Source: Gonocerus acuteangulatus
Taxonomy: Eukaryota; Arthropoda; Insecta; Hemiptera; Coreidae
Direction of reading: 5' to 3'
DNA length: 64,000 nucleotides
NCBI GenBank assembly: GCA_946811695.1
Contig: OX328128.1
Coordinates: forward strand, 73,585,923-73,649,922
Position 1 is the first letter of the stretch. The number at the start of each line of letters is the position of its first letter. The notes under the pieces were generated by a model that was not told the origin of the DNA, ran no database searches, and saw only the letters and a list, made by a program, of their open reading frames with translations. Shown piece by piece: positions 11,523-23,648 of the stretch. The position numbers and the translations under genes were made by a program.

Positions 11523-12038
11523 CTTTTTGTAATTACGCCAAGTAATGTGACCAATTATAAAAACACACTGACGGAAGACAGGTTTTCTTCCTTCTAACGG
11601 ATGTGATATCAATATATTCCGGTTAGATGTTCCTAGATGGTTGAAATACAGCCGACGATCCCAGACCGTAGATAGGTATAGATTTGACGTGGTGCTTGGG
11701 GAAACGGGTCAAGTGCCAGAATACAATCACCGAGTTCACCATCAACTCCAGACTACTCCTCTCCTATTATCCTTTACTCGTTAACACTCCCTTGCTGTTC
11801 AAGAACTATACTATAAGGACTAGAAAATGTTACGTTTCAGTTCCCATAAATGTCAAAAATAACATCCAGATGTGTAGCAAGAACTGCTACAAGGGTCAAA
11901 ATAATGAAGTTAGGACTTTCTGTCCTGTAGCACTGGAAAAATCCATTTTATTAATACTCTTCAATGCCATTACAACATAAACTACAAGCTTTATATAATA
12001 TAAATAATAAAAACAAATATGGTTCTTTCTTCTTTCGT
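11523..12038. other. Unassigned stretch
   Basis: An open frame at 11684-11980 (98 codons) has no recognisable motif, and I do not call it a gene. Confidence 0.35.
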
Positions 12039-12345
12039 TCAAAACTTGTCCATATCATCCCTCCATCTCTCGCTTGGTCTACCTCTTCTTCTTGTGCAGC
12101 CCAAAGGTATACAGTCTGTTGCTCTTCTTGCCCATCTTGTTTCTTCCATACGTGACAGAAGTCCTGCCCATGTCCATTTCTGCTTAAGTGCCGCAGCTAA
12201 GACATCTTCCACACCAGTCTTCCTACGGATTCCACTATTTCGTACTTTTTGAGACTTTCGAATTCCGAGCATACTCCTTTCCATTGCATACTTGGTTACC
12301 CTAAGCCGATTCTTTATTGTTTTTATCAATGTCCATCTCTGCGAT
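12039..12345 (-). pseudogene. Non-LTR retrotransposon ORF2 C-terminal tail
   Basis: The minus strand encodes VTKYAMERSMLGI, then IRRKTGVEDV, KWTWAGLLSRM and CTRRRGRPSERWRDDM before a stop. This order is the conserved C-terminal tail following the reverse transcriptase in RTE/CR1-like LINEs of insects. The reverse transcriptase core is missing, so the copy is heavily 5'-truncated, as LINE copies often are. Clade assignment is from memory. Confidence 0.75.
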
Positions 12346-12503
12346 GTTCGTGATATTTAAGATGGTATCAAAAAATTCTAAAAGACCTCATTGCAGTTGA
12401 GAAAATATTTTTTTCTTATAATTCCGTAATGCCAAACTCGGGGAAGAATGTTTAACCGAATCTATCGTTACTGACTACTCGAACCAAACATTAGATAAAA
12501 AAT

Positions 12504-13418
12504 TCCGTCACGCAGGAGCTGCATAACTAAGCACTTTCCTCAGAATTTGGGTAGTGTAGACTGCTTTCCAGAATAATTTGCTTTAAATATCCTGTAAAAA
12601 TAAAATAAAAACATGAATAATTCTCTTTTAATTTTGTAATGAGTAAGTGTTCAATTATTAATTTTGTAATTAATTTGCTTCCTGAGTTATGTTTACACAT
12701 GGCACCTACTACACTACTTCATTAATACAAGAAACTTCATATTTTCGCCTTTTGATCTGACGCAGGAACAGGATACAGTCTCTTTAGTGGTTGAAAGCGC
12801 TTCTTGCGAACCTACGCCTGGTGGGCTATTCTATTGAAATATATTACAAAGTAAACCCCCATTTCCGATAGACCGATTTAGATCATTTTTACACATCGTC
12901 TTTCTCATGAGTTACCCACGACGTATACCGTGTTTCGTTACAATACAGCAGAAATTACGACCGGTATGAGTATATTTGTAATTTGGGTCTGGAGTAAACC
13001 CTTTCTCCTAATGAACCGATTTTGTTTATTTATACAACACATATTTACCTGTGGATTACCACTACGAATGCCGAGTTTCGTCGAAATAAAACAAAAATCG
13101 CGACTGGTAGTGGCGAATTGGTATTGTGGGTCCGGAGTAAACCCCCCCCCCCCCCCTTCTAATGAACCGATTTCGTTTATTTTTACATCTCACTTTTCTC
13201 TCTAGATTACCACTACGAATACCAAGTTTCGTTGAAATATAACAAATATTAAGGCTGGCATGGTCAAATTAGTGTTTTGGGTTTGGTGTAACCCCCCCCC
13301 CCTTACGGTGGACCGATTTTGGTGGTTAAGGAACTCGTTCAATCGTTTGCGAATTGAATGCTATATACCAAGTTTTGTGAAGAAAAAACAAAAACTCTGG
13401 CCGCTATCGTGTTAACAG

Positions 13419-13498
<80 letters not shown>

Positions 13499-13621
13499 TT
13501 TAACGGGGGTCATTTTCGGTTTCTACTAGGTAGGATCGATAAAGATTTGAAGATTTTTTTTGAAAAATTCCGTCATGAGAGCAACCTCAAGAGCTACTTT
13601 CCTTCGGAGGAAAGAAGCTAA
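12504..13621 (+). mobile_element. Family-A Helentron, full copy A2
   Basis: 5' TCCGTCACGCAGGAGCTGC at 12504, then TAAGCACTTTCCTCAG. The 3' end is CTTTCCTTCGGAGGAAAG followed by AAGCTAA at 13621. A (CA)n/(TA)n tract spans 13420-13495. Interior G/C-run repeats of about 145 bp are present. Confidence 0.85.
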
Positions 13622-14154
13622 AAATTAGTTGTATATACTTTTCTCAAAAACGGTTACAGATATCGCCTATAAAAGTGTATCTGGGAGCATCCGAGCACTG
13701 CGATTTTTAAAAATAATTATTTATATTTCGGGCTAATGGAGTAATGTTTCGTTTTATCACACTAAATAACAACACATTCATAACAATTGTTTTTTTTTCT
13801 CTCTCTGAATTGTGAAATGTTATATACAATTTGTTTTTAAACCGTGTCGTGCCTTAAGAACTAAGAAGCTTAACAGCTCAACGCTCACGTATATTTATCC
13901 CATGTCAAGGTTGTTTGGCTTCGCTATTCGTTGTATAAATGCTAAACAGAACTATTTGTATTTGAGCGTAGTTCATCCTTTCTTCTAGATGGAGGAAACC
14001 CGCCTATGGCATCGACTGGGCGACGCACAGTGGGGAGGAGTGGCCAAAAAGTCAAATTAATTCAATACTTAGAGAATGGATTAACATAAAAACCTGGGGC
14101 AGGTCTCATTCACCTCAGTACAAAAAAAAAAAAAAATATGTTCGACTGTTTTTA

Positions 14155-14292
14155 TTAGCACTTTCCTCCGAAGGAAAGTAGCTATTGAGGTTGGACTCAT
14201 GACGGAATGTTTGAAAAATTTCTTCAAATCTTTATCGATCCTACCTAGTAGACACCGAAAATGACCCCCGTTAGAATTTATATATATCTATA

Positions 14293-14361
<69 letters not shown>

Positions 14362-15325
14362 CTGTTAACACGATAGCGGCCAGAGTTTTTGTTTTTTCGT
14401 TACGAAACTTGGTATATAGCATTCAATTAGCAAACGATTGAACGAGTTCGTTAACCACCAAAGTCGGTCCACCGGAAGGGGGGGGGGGGGGGGTACCCCG
14501 AACCCAAAGCACTAATTTGACTATGTCAGCCGTAATATTTGTTATATTTCAACGAAACTTGGTATTCGTAGTGGCAATATAGAGAGAAAAGTGACATATA
14601 AAAATGAACTAAATCGGTTCATTAGAAGGGGGGGTTTACTCCAGACCCACAATACCTATTCGCCACTACCAGCCGTGATTTTTGGTATATTTCGACGAAA
14701 CTCGGTATTCGTAGTGGTAATCCACAGGTAAATATGTGTTGTAATAAATCGGTTCATTAGGAGGGGGGGTTTACTCCGGACCCACAATACCAATTCGCCA
14801 CTACCAGCCGTGATTTTTGGTATATTTCGACGAAACTCGGTATTTGTAGCGGTAATCTACAGGTAAATATGTGTTGTAAAAATAAACTAAATCGGCTCAT
14901 TAGAAGGTGGGGTTTACTCCGGACCCAAAGTCCTAATATACTCATACCGGTCGTAATTTCTGCTGTATTGTAACGAAACGCGGTATACGTCGTGGGTAAC
15001 TCATGAGAAAGAAGTGTTGTAAAAATGAACTGAATCGGTCAATCGGATAGTGGGGGTTTAATTTGTAATATATTTCAATAGAAAAGCCCGCCAGACGTAG
15101 GTTCACAAAGCAGCCGCAAGGAGCGCTTTCTACCACTAGAGTGACTGTATCCTGTTCCTGCGTTAGATCAAAATACGATAATATGAGGCTTTTGTATTTA
15201 TTACTTAGTGTAATAGGTACCATGTGTAAACATAACTCTGGAAGCAAATTAATAATTGATCAGTTACTCATTACATATTTAAAAGAGAACTATTCATGTT
15301 TTTATTTTATTTATGTAGGATATGT
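14155..15325 (-). mobile_element. Family-A Helentron, copy A6, 5'-truncated
   Basis: The 3' hairpin plus CTAA lies at 14155-14158 and the (TA)n tract at 14278-14357. Three tandem interior repeats (G-run followed by tttactcc) lie near 14633, 14764 and 14909. Homology to the 5' region runs to about 15325, but the TCCGTCACG terminus is absent. Confidence 0.8.
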
Positions 15326-15374
15326 TGTACTCATTAAAACAAATTACTCCAAGTATTGTGAGTGTATTTTTAAA

Positions 15375-15412
15375 CTAGCGACTACCCGTGCTTCGTCACG
15401 GAAGATAAGTAG
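15375..15412 (-). mobile_element. Helitron-type 3' terminus
   Basis: On the minus strand a CCGTGACGAAGCACGG hairpin is followed by GTAGTCGCTAG and then T, as in classical Helitron ends. No matching 5' end was identified. Confidence 0.45.
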
Positions 15413-16019
15413 TTATTTTATTGCGTTAAATAATGTATAATCAAAATTCACGCTACTATATAATGTTGTGCAGCAAGGTTCCCGTCATACTATATGTTAT
15501 TCATCAATTGATAAGTAATCAAAGTCTAATGCTTCTTGACATTGGGGTGCTATGGACCAGTGTCAACAGATAACGTACTGATAACCGTTATCTATAGGTT
15601 AGCAGTAACAGCCGTGTAACCAGTACAGATTAAAATTCGTTGTCAATAATAAATGTATCTGAAAATTTAAACATTTATGTTTCCAAGATGTCATTTGGAA
15701 TGGGAAACACCCATTATATTTGCGAGCATTCCCAAGAAGTACTGGGGATGCTGATGGGTGAGGAGGCTGTGCAAGGGTTCGGGATATTATTACCTCGGAT
15801 GGACCATCACCAGGTATAGCGTAAACTCTATGAGGGACAAAATCACAGTTTATTTCTAGTTATTCAATGTCTACCATCATAGTTGAAATGAACCGAAAAT
15901 AAAAATAATATTATGAAATGGATACAGTATATATTTAATATGGTATTTTCTGAAAGTAAATTTTGTACTTATCAACTCTTATTTTGGAGCTCCTGTAATC
16001 TAAAAATAGAACAGTATGA
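15413..16019. other. Unassigned AT-rich stretch
   Basis: Nothing recognised. Confidence 0.35.
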
Positions 16020-17020
16020 AGGAAAACAACGAAAAATGCCAAAAATAATTTCGTTTAGAGCCTGCTGCTCAAATTCAGGAACATAAATATGCTTTAGGTC
16101 CACCCGACAAACCTATGTAATGTACTGTATAACATACAGTCTTCTTTTCAGTACATGGCCTCCGCGCATTCGTGAACGTCAGCGGAAATTTTTTGTGACA
16201 CTTTTTTGTAACGTTTTTTTTTTTTTTTTTCAGTTTAGCCACCACTAAAGCATATTTGAAGGGCTCAGTGCCAAAGGTGACTAACCTACATTTTTAACAA
16301 ATTTGTGTTATTCATTTTTCCTGATAGAGAATTTTAAGTTTTATAATTGATAGAAATTACCAGCCTTTACACCTCATTGATTAGTACTGACATCTGTTAG
16401 TTTGTTTTGGAACTTACTGCAAAGCTAAATCGTTCGAGAGGCAGACTTGACCAACCCACACTAGGTATGGCTTTGTTAATGGTAAGCAGCAACATGAGTG
16501 ATATAGTTGAAGCTTCTGATGACTGGGGAAGTTCCTTTCTATTAACCACCAAGGAATGTTCATGAACTACGCTTGTGGAGGACAAAACCGCAATATTAAG
16601 ATTGCACTGTTCCTGTCCCACATACTACAGAACTCACCTAATCTGGAAATCATTGTGTTATAAAATTATTGATACATAATCATAGAAATCTAAAGGAAAA
16701 TAATTTTTCATAAATCATTAATCTCCGGATATTTGACCACTATTTTTTAAGTGTACGTTATTTTTTATTCATGTAAGAGCCAAACATGACTATACTTTTT
16801 GTTTTTCATTATCATGTCTAACTATAAACTTTTTATTATTATGGTATTTTCATAAGAATTTTGTGTATCTAATGAATAAAGACCAATTAAAATCGTTTCT
16901 GTCACCAACACCAATTTTTTCCAAAGTCTTCTAAACATTAACCTTAATTTTCTCAGTTTGTTCTAATTGTGGGTTAGTCACCTTTGGCACTGAGCCCATC
17001 ATTTATGCTAAAAATGTTCA
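16020..17020 (+). repeat. Repeat F, copy 1, interrupted by a TIR element
   Basis: 16050-16260 matches 48360-48670 (shared cccgacaaac and gcgcattcgtgaacg-type segments). The end of the repeat resumes after 16997 (tttatgctaaaa). Confidence 0.75.
16261..16997. mobile_element. 737-bp DNA transposon/MITE with 29-bp TIRs
   Basis: GGGCTCAGTGCCAAAGGTGA begins the left end, and the right end is its reverse complement over 29 bp with one mismatch. It splits repeat F, whose uninterrupted form is at 48660-48690. A 74-codon frame inside (16397-16621, minus) has no known motif. The superfamily is not assigned because no clear target duplication is visible. Confidence 0.8.
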
Positions 17021-17720
17021 CACTTAAGGCAAAAGATTAGTCATATATATGAATCGCCAAACTCCAACCCGCAACACCTAAATATATTGCTGGTTGCCTA
17101 TTCCTGCATACCCTCTATGGACATTTACTGCTATAATGGTACACCATCAATACCGCAAGTACAATTTTTTTTCGGTTCAAACATTTATTTATTTAAATAG
17201 GTCTCATAAACATTTTAGAACCAAATGGAAATTTAGTCCGTTAAAGGGTTAAATCCATATATTCATAGTTAACGAACTTGGCTTTTTTATTTATTTATTT
17301 TGTTAATGCTCCGCCTCTATGGGGAATAGCAACTTGACTTTTTTATTGAAACGTGCTAAAAGATGAAATTTATTTTCTCCTAGAAATCCAAAGAGGCACA
17401 GGAGAAAGGTATAAAATATGCATGGCCGTCTATAGGAAGAAAGGGCCTTCTATATAGTGGGAAGGTTACCAAGCTAAGAATGTGGGTTATTTATGGCATC
17501 CAAAGAGGTTGGAATTTCTAGACTTTTTTCTACCTCTTTGTTGCATTAATTCGTTCAGAGGAAAATGGAATTTCGAAATATGAATTTTTATTATTTTTGT
17601 TTTATTATTTATTGGGTATTTACTCACTCCTTGGCTGGACGTTCCATGTCCAGGTATGTCATAGAAAGCCAATAAATTTATTTTGCACTACCTGTGCCCG
17701 CGACTTCTTCCGTGTGGTTT
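17021..17720. other. Unassigned stretch
   Basis: No gene recognised. A Helitron-like CCCGCGACTTCTTCCG fragment lies near 17697, just before the B2 terminus. Confidence 0.35.
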
Positions 17721-17856
17721 TTAGCGCGGTTCCTCCCTCCCCCATAGGGAGGAACCCCGCTTATAAGGTTGATACAATGAAACAATCCGGAAGTGCCGAC
17801 TAGAAAATTTCGCGGTTCAGAACCCCTAGAAACCGAAAATAACGGTGGTTCAAATT

Positions 17857-17916
<60 letters not shown>

Positions 17917-18268
17917 TGTCTGTTTGCTCATTTCTGGCTTCCCTAATGGTCCGATTGTGATGAAATTTGGTACAAAAATCCGTCGCCCAATTTGAAAGGT
18001 CAAGTTCGTTACCCAGCAGAATCCGCCCACTGGAACATGGCGTTCGGGGCGAAATTCGCGCAAAAAAAAATCGTAACGCTTACATTTTTGACTTCATAAG
18101 CTTGTAAGTACTCTTTTTATAGGCTTCTTGGGCTAGGAAAACGAATGAACCCATTTTCCAGGCGATAGCTTTAACCGTTTTCGAGAAAATCGGAAAAATA
18201 GTTTGTGAATACCGGTTTTGGTTTGGGTACTTAGAATCATGGGATTCAGTTGAAACATTTTCTGCATA
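17721..18268 (-). mobile_element. Family-B Helentron, copy B2, 5'-truncated
   Basis: CTAA terminus at 17721-17724, preceded on the minus strand by a long hairpin (GGTTCCTCCC / GGGAGGAACC). The (TA)n tract is at 17858-17910. The B interior ends near 18268. Confidence 0.8.
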
Positions 18269-18289
18269 AACTATATTAGTCTCTATATT

Positions 18290-18450
18290 ATTAGATAAGC
18301 CACTTCTCAGGTTAGCGTGTACAAACGCTCAGAAAAACTGATAAACTGACAAAAATTCTAACAATCATTGTTTTGGGTGCTTTGTCCCCATAATAATTTT
18401 TCTCATTTACCTATTTTCCACGTACAGACACCGAGCCATTACACTTTTAT
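18290..18450 (-). repeat. Repeat G fragment, third copy
   Basis: Reverse complement of the G segment at 9440-9560: an attctaacaatcattgtttt block followed by a diverged match to the reverse complement of the gaatcgctgtctg region. It directly follows truncated B2. Confidence 0.6.
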
Positions 18451-18919
18451 TATATCTATAGAAAAATAGCAACATTCTTTATATGGTGACACGATAGACA
18501 ACAAACCTCGGGAAAATTAAAAGCAGAAGACGTGAATGGTCATCGAGCAAGATAGGGAAAAGATGGAAATAAGTTGTCTTTTTTTGCCTAAAAATGGGTC
18601 ATTTCTATTTTGATCCTTCAGACCTTATGACGATGCAAGAAATACCTAAATACCCCAGATTTAGACAAAACATGCCCGATAACTTGACTGCCTTACTCTG
18701 ATGATCGCCAACATACGAATAGAAAAGACATTACAATTCTTGATATAAACTAGACTATACGACTCTCCCTGAATATATTAAAAATCCTAAATATATATCC
18801 TGAATATTGTTATGTTTACAGTTGAGAGAAACTGTAACAGCATATGAAAAAAAAAAACAAAAAAAAAAACACTGGAGATGAATGCCATATTAAGAACGTA
18901 AATTTATTAGTGAGTGTCA
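18451..18919. other. Unassigned AT-rich stretch
   Basis: Nothing recognised. Confidence 0.35.
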
Positions 18920-19308
18920 TTTGAGTGCGTTTCCTACCTGCCTCCAAAGGAGGGAAACCCGTTTCCTACCTGCCTCCAAAGGAGGGAAACCCGTTTCCTA
19001 CCTGCCTCCAAAGGAGGGAAACCCGTTTCCTACCTGCCTCCAAAGGAGGGAAACCCGTTTTTTATGTCAACCTTATGACCGGATGCTGCTGAGAAATGTA
19101 CACGTCCGTAAAATGGTATCACACTAGTACAGTCTGGTGAAATTGGTACAAACCTATACTCCTAGGATATTCTAATTTTTTTTTTATTTATATATACCTA
19201 CATAATTGTCTGTTCGCACTCTTTGGGGAAAGTTCGGCCTTTTAGTTAAATTAAAATAACTTAGCAGCAGAGGATTGTACCAATTTCACTGTACGACCCC
19301 ATTATACG

Positions 19309-19357
<49 letters not shown>

Positions 19358-19790
19358 TAAGTGTGTGTATGTGTCTTCGTATTCTAGGAGGCTCAAAATT
19401 GGTCCGATTTGATGCAATTTGGTACGAAAATACCAGTATAATTTTTCTTATTTGAATGGCTAGATTACTTAACCAGCAAAATCTGACCAGTGGAACTTAG
19501 GTTTTTGCGTGAGATTCGCGCGAAACGTTTTTGCGTTAATAGGCTTCCAAGTTCAATTTGTACAGGGAATACGGGATTGAGAATTAACCAATTTCATTAG
19601 GCCTTATCTAAACTGTTTTTGAAAAAATAGACTTTTCATGGGATTTTATTAGGTATCTCGAAACCAGCAATGAAATTGCAGTAAGTGTGACGCATCTATT
19701 TGAGAGCTTGAATAAAGTCCTAAACGATTTTAATGCAAGTTTTAATAGCGTGATCTCATCCGGTGAAATTGTTAGTTTATTTATTTTTTT
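18920..19790 (-). mobile_element. Family-B-related Helentron with amplified 3' hairpin
   Basis: The interior from about 19380 contains the B phrase ggtccgatttgatg and cttaaccagcaaaatctgac. A (TA)n tract lies at 19317-19348. The expected single 3' hairpin is replaced by four tandem hairpin units at 18929-19056. The 5' end is not seen. Confidence 0.7.
18929..19056. repeat. 4 x 32-bp tandem hairpin array
   Basis: Four exact 32-bp units starting at 18929, 18961, 18993 and 19025. Each holds an inverted repeat (GTTTCC...GGAAAC arms, with a CCTCC-AAA-GGAGG core). The unit resembles the terminal stem-loop of the B family. Confidence 0.9.
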
Positions 19791-19968
19791 TTTTTATGTT
19801 TTGTTTTGTCTCTGCCTGAGTTTTTAATCGGATTTGCAATACAGAACTAACACTTAAACATATATTACTCGACTGCCTTCTTATAACGAACTTGGACATA
19901 CCACGGGACATTACTGACCTACTTACTGACAGTAGCCACCATATTGATGACATACACATTTAAAAAAG

Positions 19969-20886
19969 TCCGTCACGCAGGAGCTGCATAACTAAGCACT
20001 TTCCTCAGAATTTGGGTAGTGTAGATTGCTTTCCAGAACAATTTGCTTAAAATATCCTACATAAATAAAATAAAAACATGAATAGTTCTCTTTTAAATTT
20101 GTAATGAGTAACTGATCAATTAATAATTTGCTTCCAGAGTTATGTTTACACATGGTACCTATTACACTACGTAATAAATACAAAAAACCTCATATTATCG
20201 TATTTTGATCTAACGCAGGAACAGGATACAGTCACTCTAGTGGTAGAAAGCGCTCCTTGCGGCGGCTTTGTGAACCTACGTCTGACGGGCTTTTCTATTG
20301 AAATATATTACAAATTAAACCCCCGCTTTCCGATTGATCGATTCAGCTCATTATTGCAACACTTCTTTCTCGTGAGTTACCCACGACGTATACCGCGTTT
20401 CGTTACAATACAGCAGAAATTAAGACCGGTATGAGTATATTAAGAATTTGGGACAGGAGTAAACCCCCCCCCCCCTTCTAATGAACCGATTTAGTTTATT
20501 TTTACAACACATATTTACCTGTAGATTACCACTACGAATACCGAGTTCCGTCGAAATATACCAAAAATCACGGCTGTTAGTGGCGAATTGGTATTGTGGG
20601 TCCGGAGTAAACCCCCCCCCCTTCTAATGAACGGATTTAGTTCATTTTTATATCTCACTTTTCTCTCTATATTACCACTACGAATACCAAGTTTCGTTGA
20701 AATATAACAAATATTACGGCTGACATCGTCAAATTAGTGTTTTGGGTTCGGGTGGACCAGCTTTGGTGGTTAACGAACTCGTTCAATCGTTTGCTAATTG
20801 AATGCTATATACCAAGTTCGTGGCGAAAAAACAAAAACTCTGGCCGCTATCGTGTTAACAGACACATATATATATATATATGCATA

Positions 20887-20934
<48 letters not shown>

Positions 20935-21074
20935 TAGATAGATAGATATAAATTTTAACGGGGGTCATTTTCGGTGTCTACTAGGTAGGATCGATAAAGA
21001 TTTGAAGAAATTTTTCAAAAATTCCGTCATGAGTCCAACCTCAATAGCTACTTTCCTTCGGAGGAAAGTGCTAA
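19969..21074 (+). mobile_element. Family-A Helentron, full copy A3
   Basis: 5' AAAAAAGTCCGTCACGCAGG at 19963, 3' CTTTCCTTCGGAGGAAAG plus TGCTAA ending at 21074. The (TA)n tract is at 20866-20945. Two C-run repeats are near 20464 and 20610. It inserted into a dispersed repeat also present at 6320-6425. Confidence 0.9.
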
Positions 21075-22334
21075 AACGTAAACCTGTACGACAAAATATA
21101 AAAATCCGATAATTCTTTTATTTAAAAATTAAATAATTTTATCATTTATCTCATATTTCAATTGTTGAATTAATTTTTTTTTCTGTTTATTATATTTTTT
21201 TTAATATGTAAATAGTAATACAGTATACTTAACTGGCGTAGGATAACAACATTTCTATGAACAGCATATAGCTACAAAGTTACTCGATGCAATTCACCCC
21301 AAAGTGGTGCATCGTTAAACAAAATAAATAAAAACAATTGGTTGTTGATTTTTTTTTAAATTGCATTTAACAGTAAAATGAATATTTTAGTAAAACAAGG
21401 TAAGTTAGTTTGCTGTGCATTGTAACTCTTTCTTTCCTTTAATATTTTATTGGATAAGGTGCTTAATTTTCCCCGAAAGGTCGTGAAAAAGTATAGCTTT
21501 TACAATAGAAGTTTTTCAAGCTTTCCAAATTACAGTAGAGGTGAGAACCGACATCCGCTATGATGATGGCGTTCCTGCGAGTCGTACTTCTTTATTAGAC
21601 GTGCTAAAAATAAATTGATTTTAAATTAAAATAAAATAAAAAAAATACAAAGAAAGATAATGTTATAAATATAATTATCCGACAATTTTCGAAATATTTC
21701 TATCAAAACAGGGACTCCGTCAAAGTGAATGTGAGTACAGTAAAAGGAAGGGAGTACATATTGACCAGAAAAGCAAACTACAATGACGTCATATCGAACC
21801 AACGGAAAGGTAATGTTATTTACGCTCGGTATACAGAGAGGTAGAAAACAAACCCAAAGAGGTAAGACGTTTATAGAGGTCGTGACGTCACAGAAGGTAT
21901 TACAAGCACATTTCTCAGAATGGTGGTTAGTTTACAACTTATTCCAGAAGCATTAAAGGAAAAATAACAAAAGTAGATACAAAATAACAATAAATATTTA
22001 TGAAAATTCATATTTCAAATAAACAGCTTTAAAATAATTAATTTTTATTTTATTTTTTTGCTGAAATAAACCTATGCTTCTAATGGGCCGACTTTGCTTA
22101 TTTAGCGCGTTTCCTTCAGCTTGTTTTCCAAGTACTCTTCTTTTAAGTCATTTGAATATAAGATATTTGATATTTTAAAATTCTGAATGACTATTCAAAA
22201 CGACTAAATAATTATAATAGACTGATTAGAAAAATAATATGCATAAAACTGAGAGGTATACATATTAGTTTCCTTGCTTAATGACTACATCCTTATTCTT
22301 AATTTTTTTTTTTATTTTCTTCTATTAATTATGC
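21075..22334. other. Unassigned AT-rich stretch with one family-B 5' end
   Basis: Around 21500-21595 a diverged minus-strand family-B 5' end is visible (gcgttcctgcgagtcg). The remainder shows nothing I can name. Confidence 0.45.
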
Positions 22335-22987
22335 TAAGGTTTATTTATTTATTCATTTCGAGGGGGGCGATCTGCTCTATTGAATCACACAAAATAAAAA
22401 CAATAATAAAAAAAATATGTCAGAATAAATAATAATAAGGAATATAATAAAGTAATTGTTTATGAATTAATTGGTCATGATCTGAAAATTAAATATAATC
22501 CGACGATAGGTAATAAGAAAGGGCTTTGATTATAATAATAATTGGTCTAATAATATGGTGGCCAACCGAAAAAAACAAAAAACAAATTAAATTAAAAAAT
22601 AAATAAATAATAATAAATAAATAATGAAATAAAATAAATAAAGGAATAAAGAACATAAATTAAAATAAAAATAACAGTAAATGAAAGATATAAAGGAATG
22701 ATTAGGTTGACAATTATTGTAGGATCAGAAATTTTGTTGGGAATTAAAATTGTGGGTCATTTGTAATATTACTATATTTAATTGTGTGTATTCGTGGTCA
22801 TTAAGTATGTCAGTATGGCATCAATATATGCACTGGTATCTGATAACAGAACTCGCTAAGGTCATGAGGTGTCTGTAGGTTGTCTCTTTTCATGCAGTCT
22901 GTTAGTAGATGTTTCACAGTCAAAGGAACGTTGCATGCTTCGCACCTAGGCTTTTCGTGTTTCGTAAATAGGTGTGAGTGGAAGGGT
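22335..22987 (-). mobile_element. Jockey/I-like LINE 3' end with ORF2 tail
   Basis: The minus-strand frame from 22980 to the stop at 22810-22812 reads HSHLFTKHEKPRCEACNVPL followed by TVKHLLTDC. This is the Cys/His C-terminal motif (C-x2-C...H...C) of jockey/I-type LINE ORF2 proteins. It is followed by an AT-rich 3' untranslated region to about 22335, including cagatcgcccccctcg and taaataaataaa near 22350. All upstream domains are lost. Confidence 0.75.
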
Positions 22988-23427
22988 TATTAAAAATCTC
23001 TCTATTTAACATCTGCTAATCTCTTATTGCCAAAACTATGGAAAAAAATCAACAAATAAATGAATAAAGAAGCAATCCAGCGAGTGATTTCTTAGAACTT
23101 TTGCTATAATGAAATGGGATTCCATATTGGCTGGAGGATTGGAATGCTATGACGTCATAGAAGTCCTCAGAGAGAAGAAGGCAATATTCTAGCCGGCTCC
23201 AGTGAGGTAGAAGAGACAGGGAGAACTTCGACGTGTGACTAAGTGCCACTCGTGACGTCACTCCCCTTAACTTGAAGACTCTCATCTTTCGAGTGCTATC
23301 TTTGCTGTTTTTGCTACTGAAATATATATTTATATATACACATTTCCTCCCTAATATATCAATTTTAATATTTTTTTCTTACCCGCCCGTCTCTTACAGT
23401 AATAGCTTAATAACGTTGTCTCTTATT
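22988..23427. other. Unassigned stretch
   Basis: A 78-codon minus frame at 23049-23285 has no recognisable motif. Confidence 0.35.
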
Positions 23428-23563
23428 TTAGCGCGGTTCCTCCCTCCCCCATAGGGAGGAACCCCGCTTATAGGGTTGATACAATGAAACAATCCGGAAG
23501 TGCCGACTAGAAAATTTTGCGTTTCAGAACCCCTAGAAACCGAAAATAACGGTGGTTCAAATT

Positions 23564-23648
<85 letters not shown>

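Noticed and set aside
11684..11980. 98-codon frame as a gene
   Set aside because: No motif, low-complexity composition and no supporting context.
13960..14080. Possible Helentron hairpin at ctagatggaggaaacccgcc
   Set aside because: Only one arm resembles family B; no stem-loop or CTAA partner.
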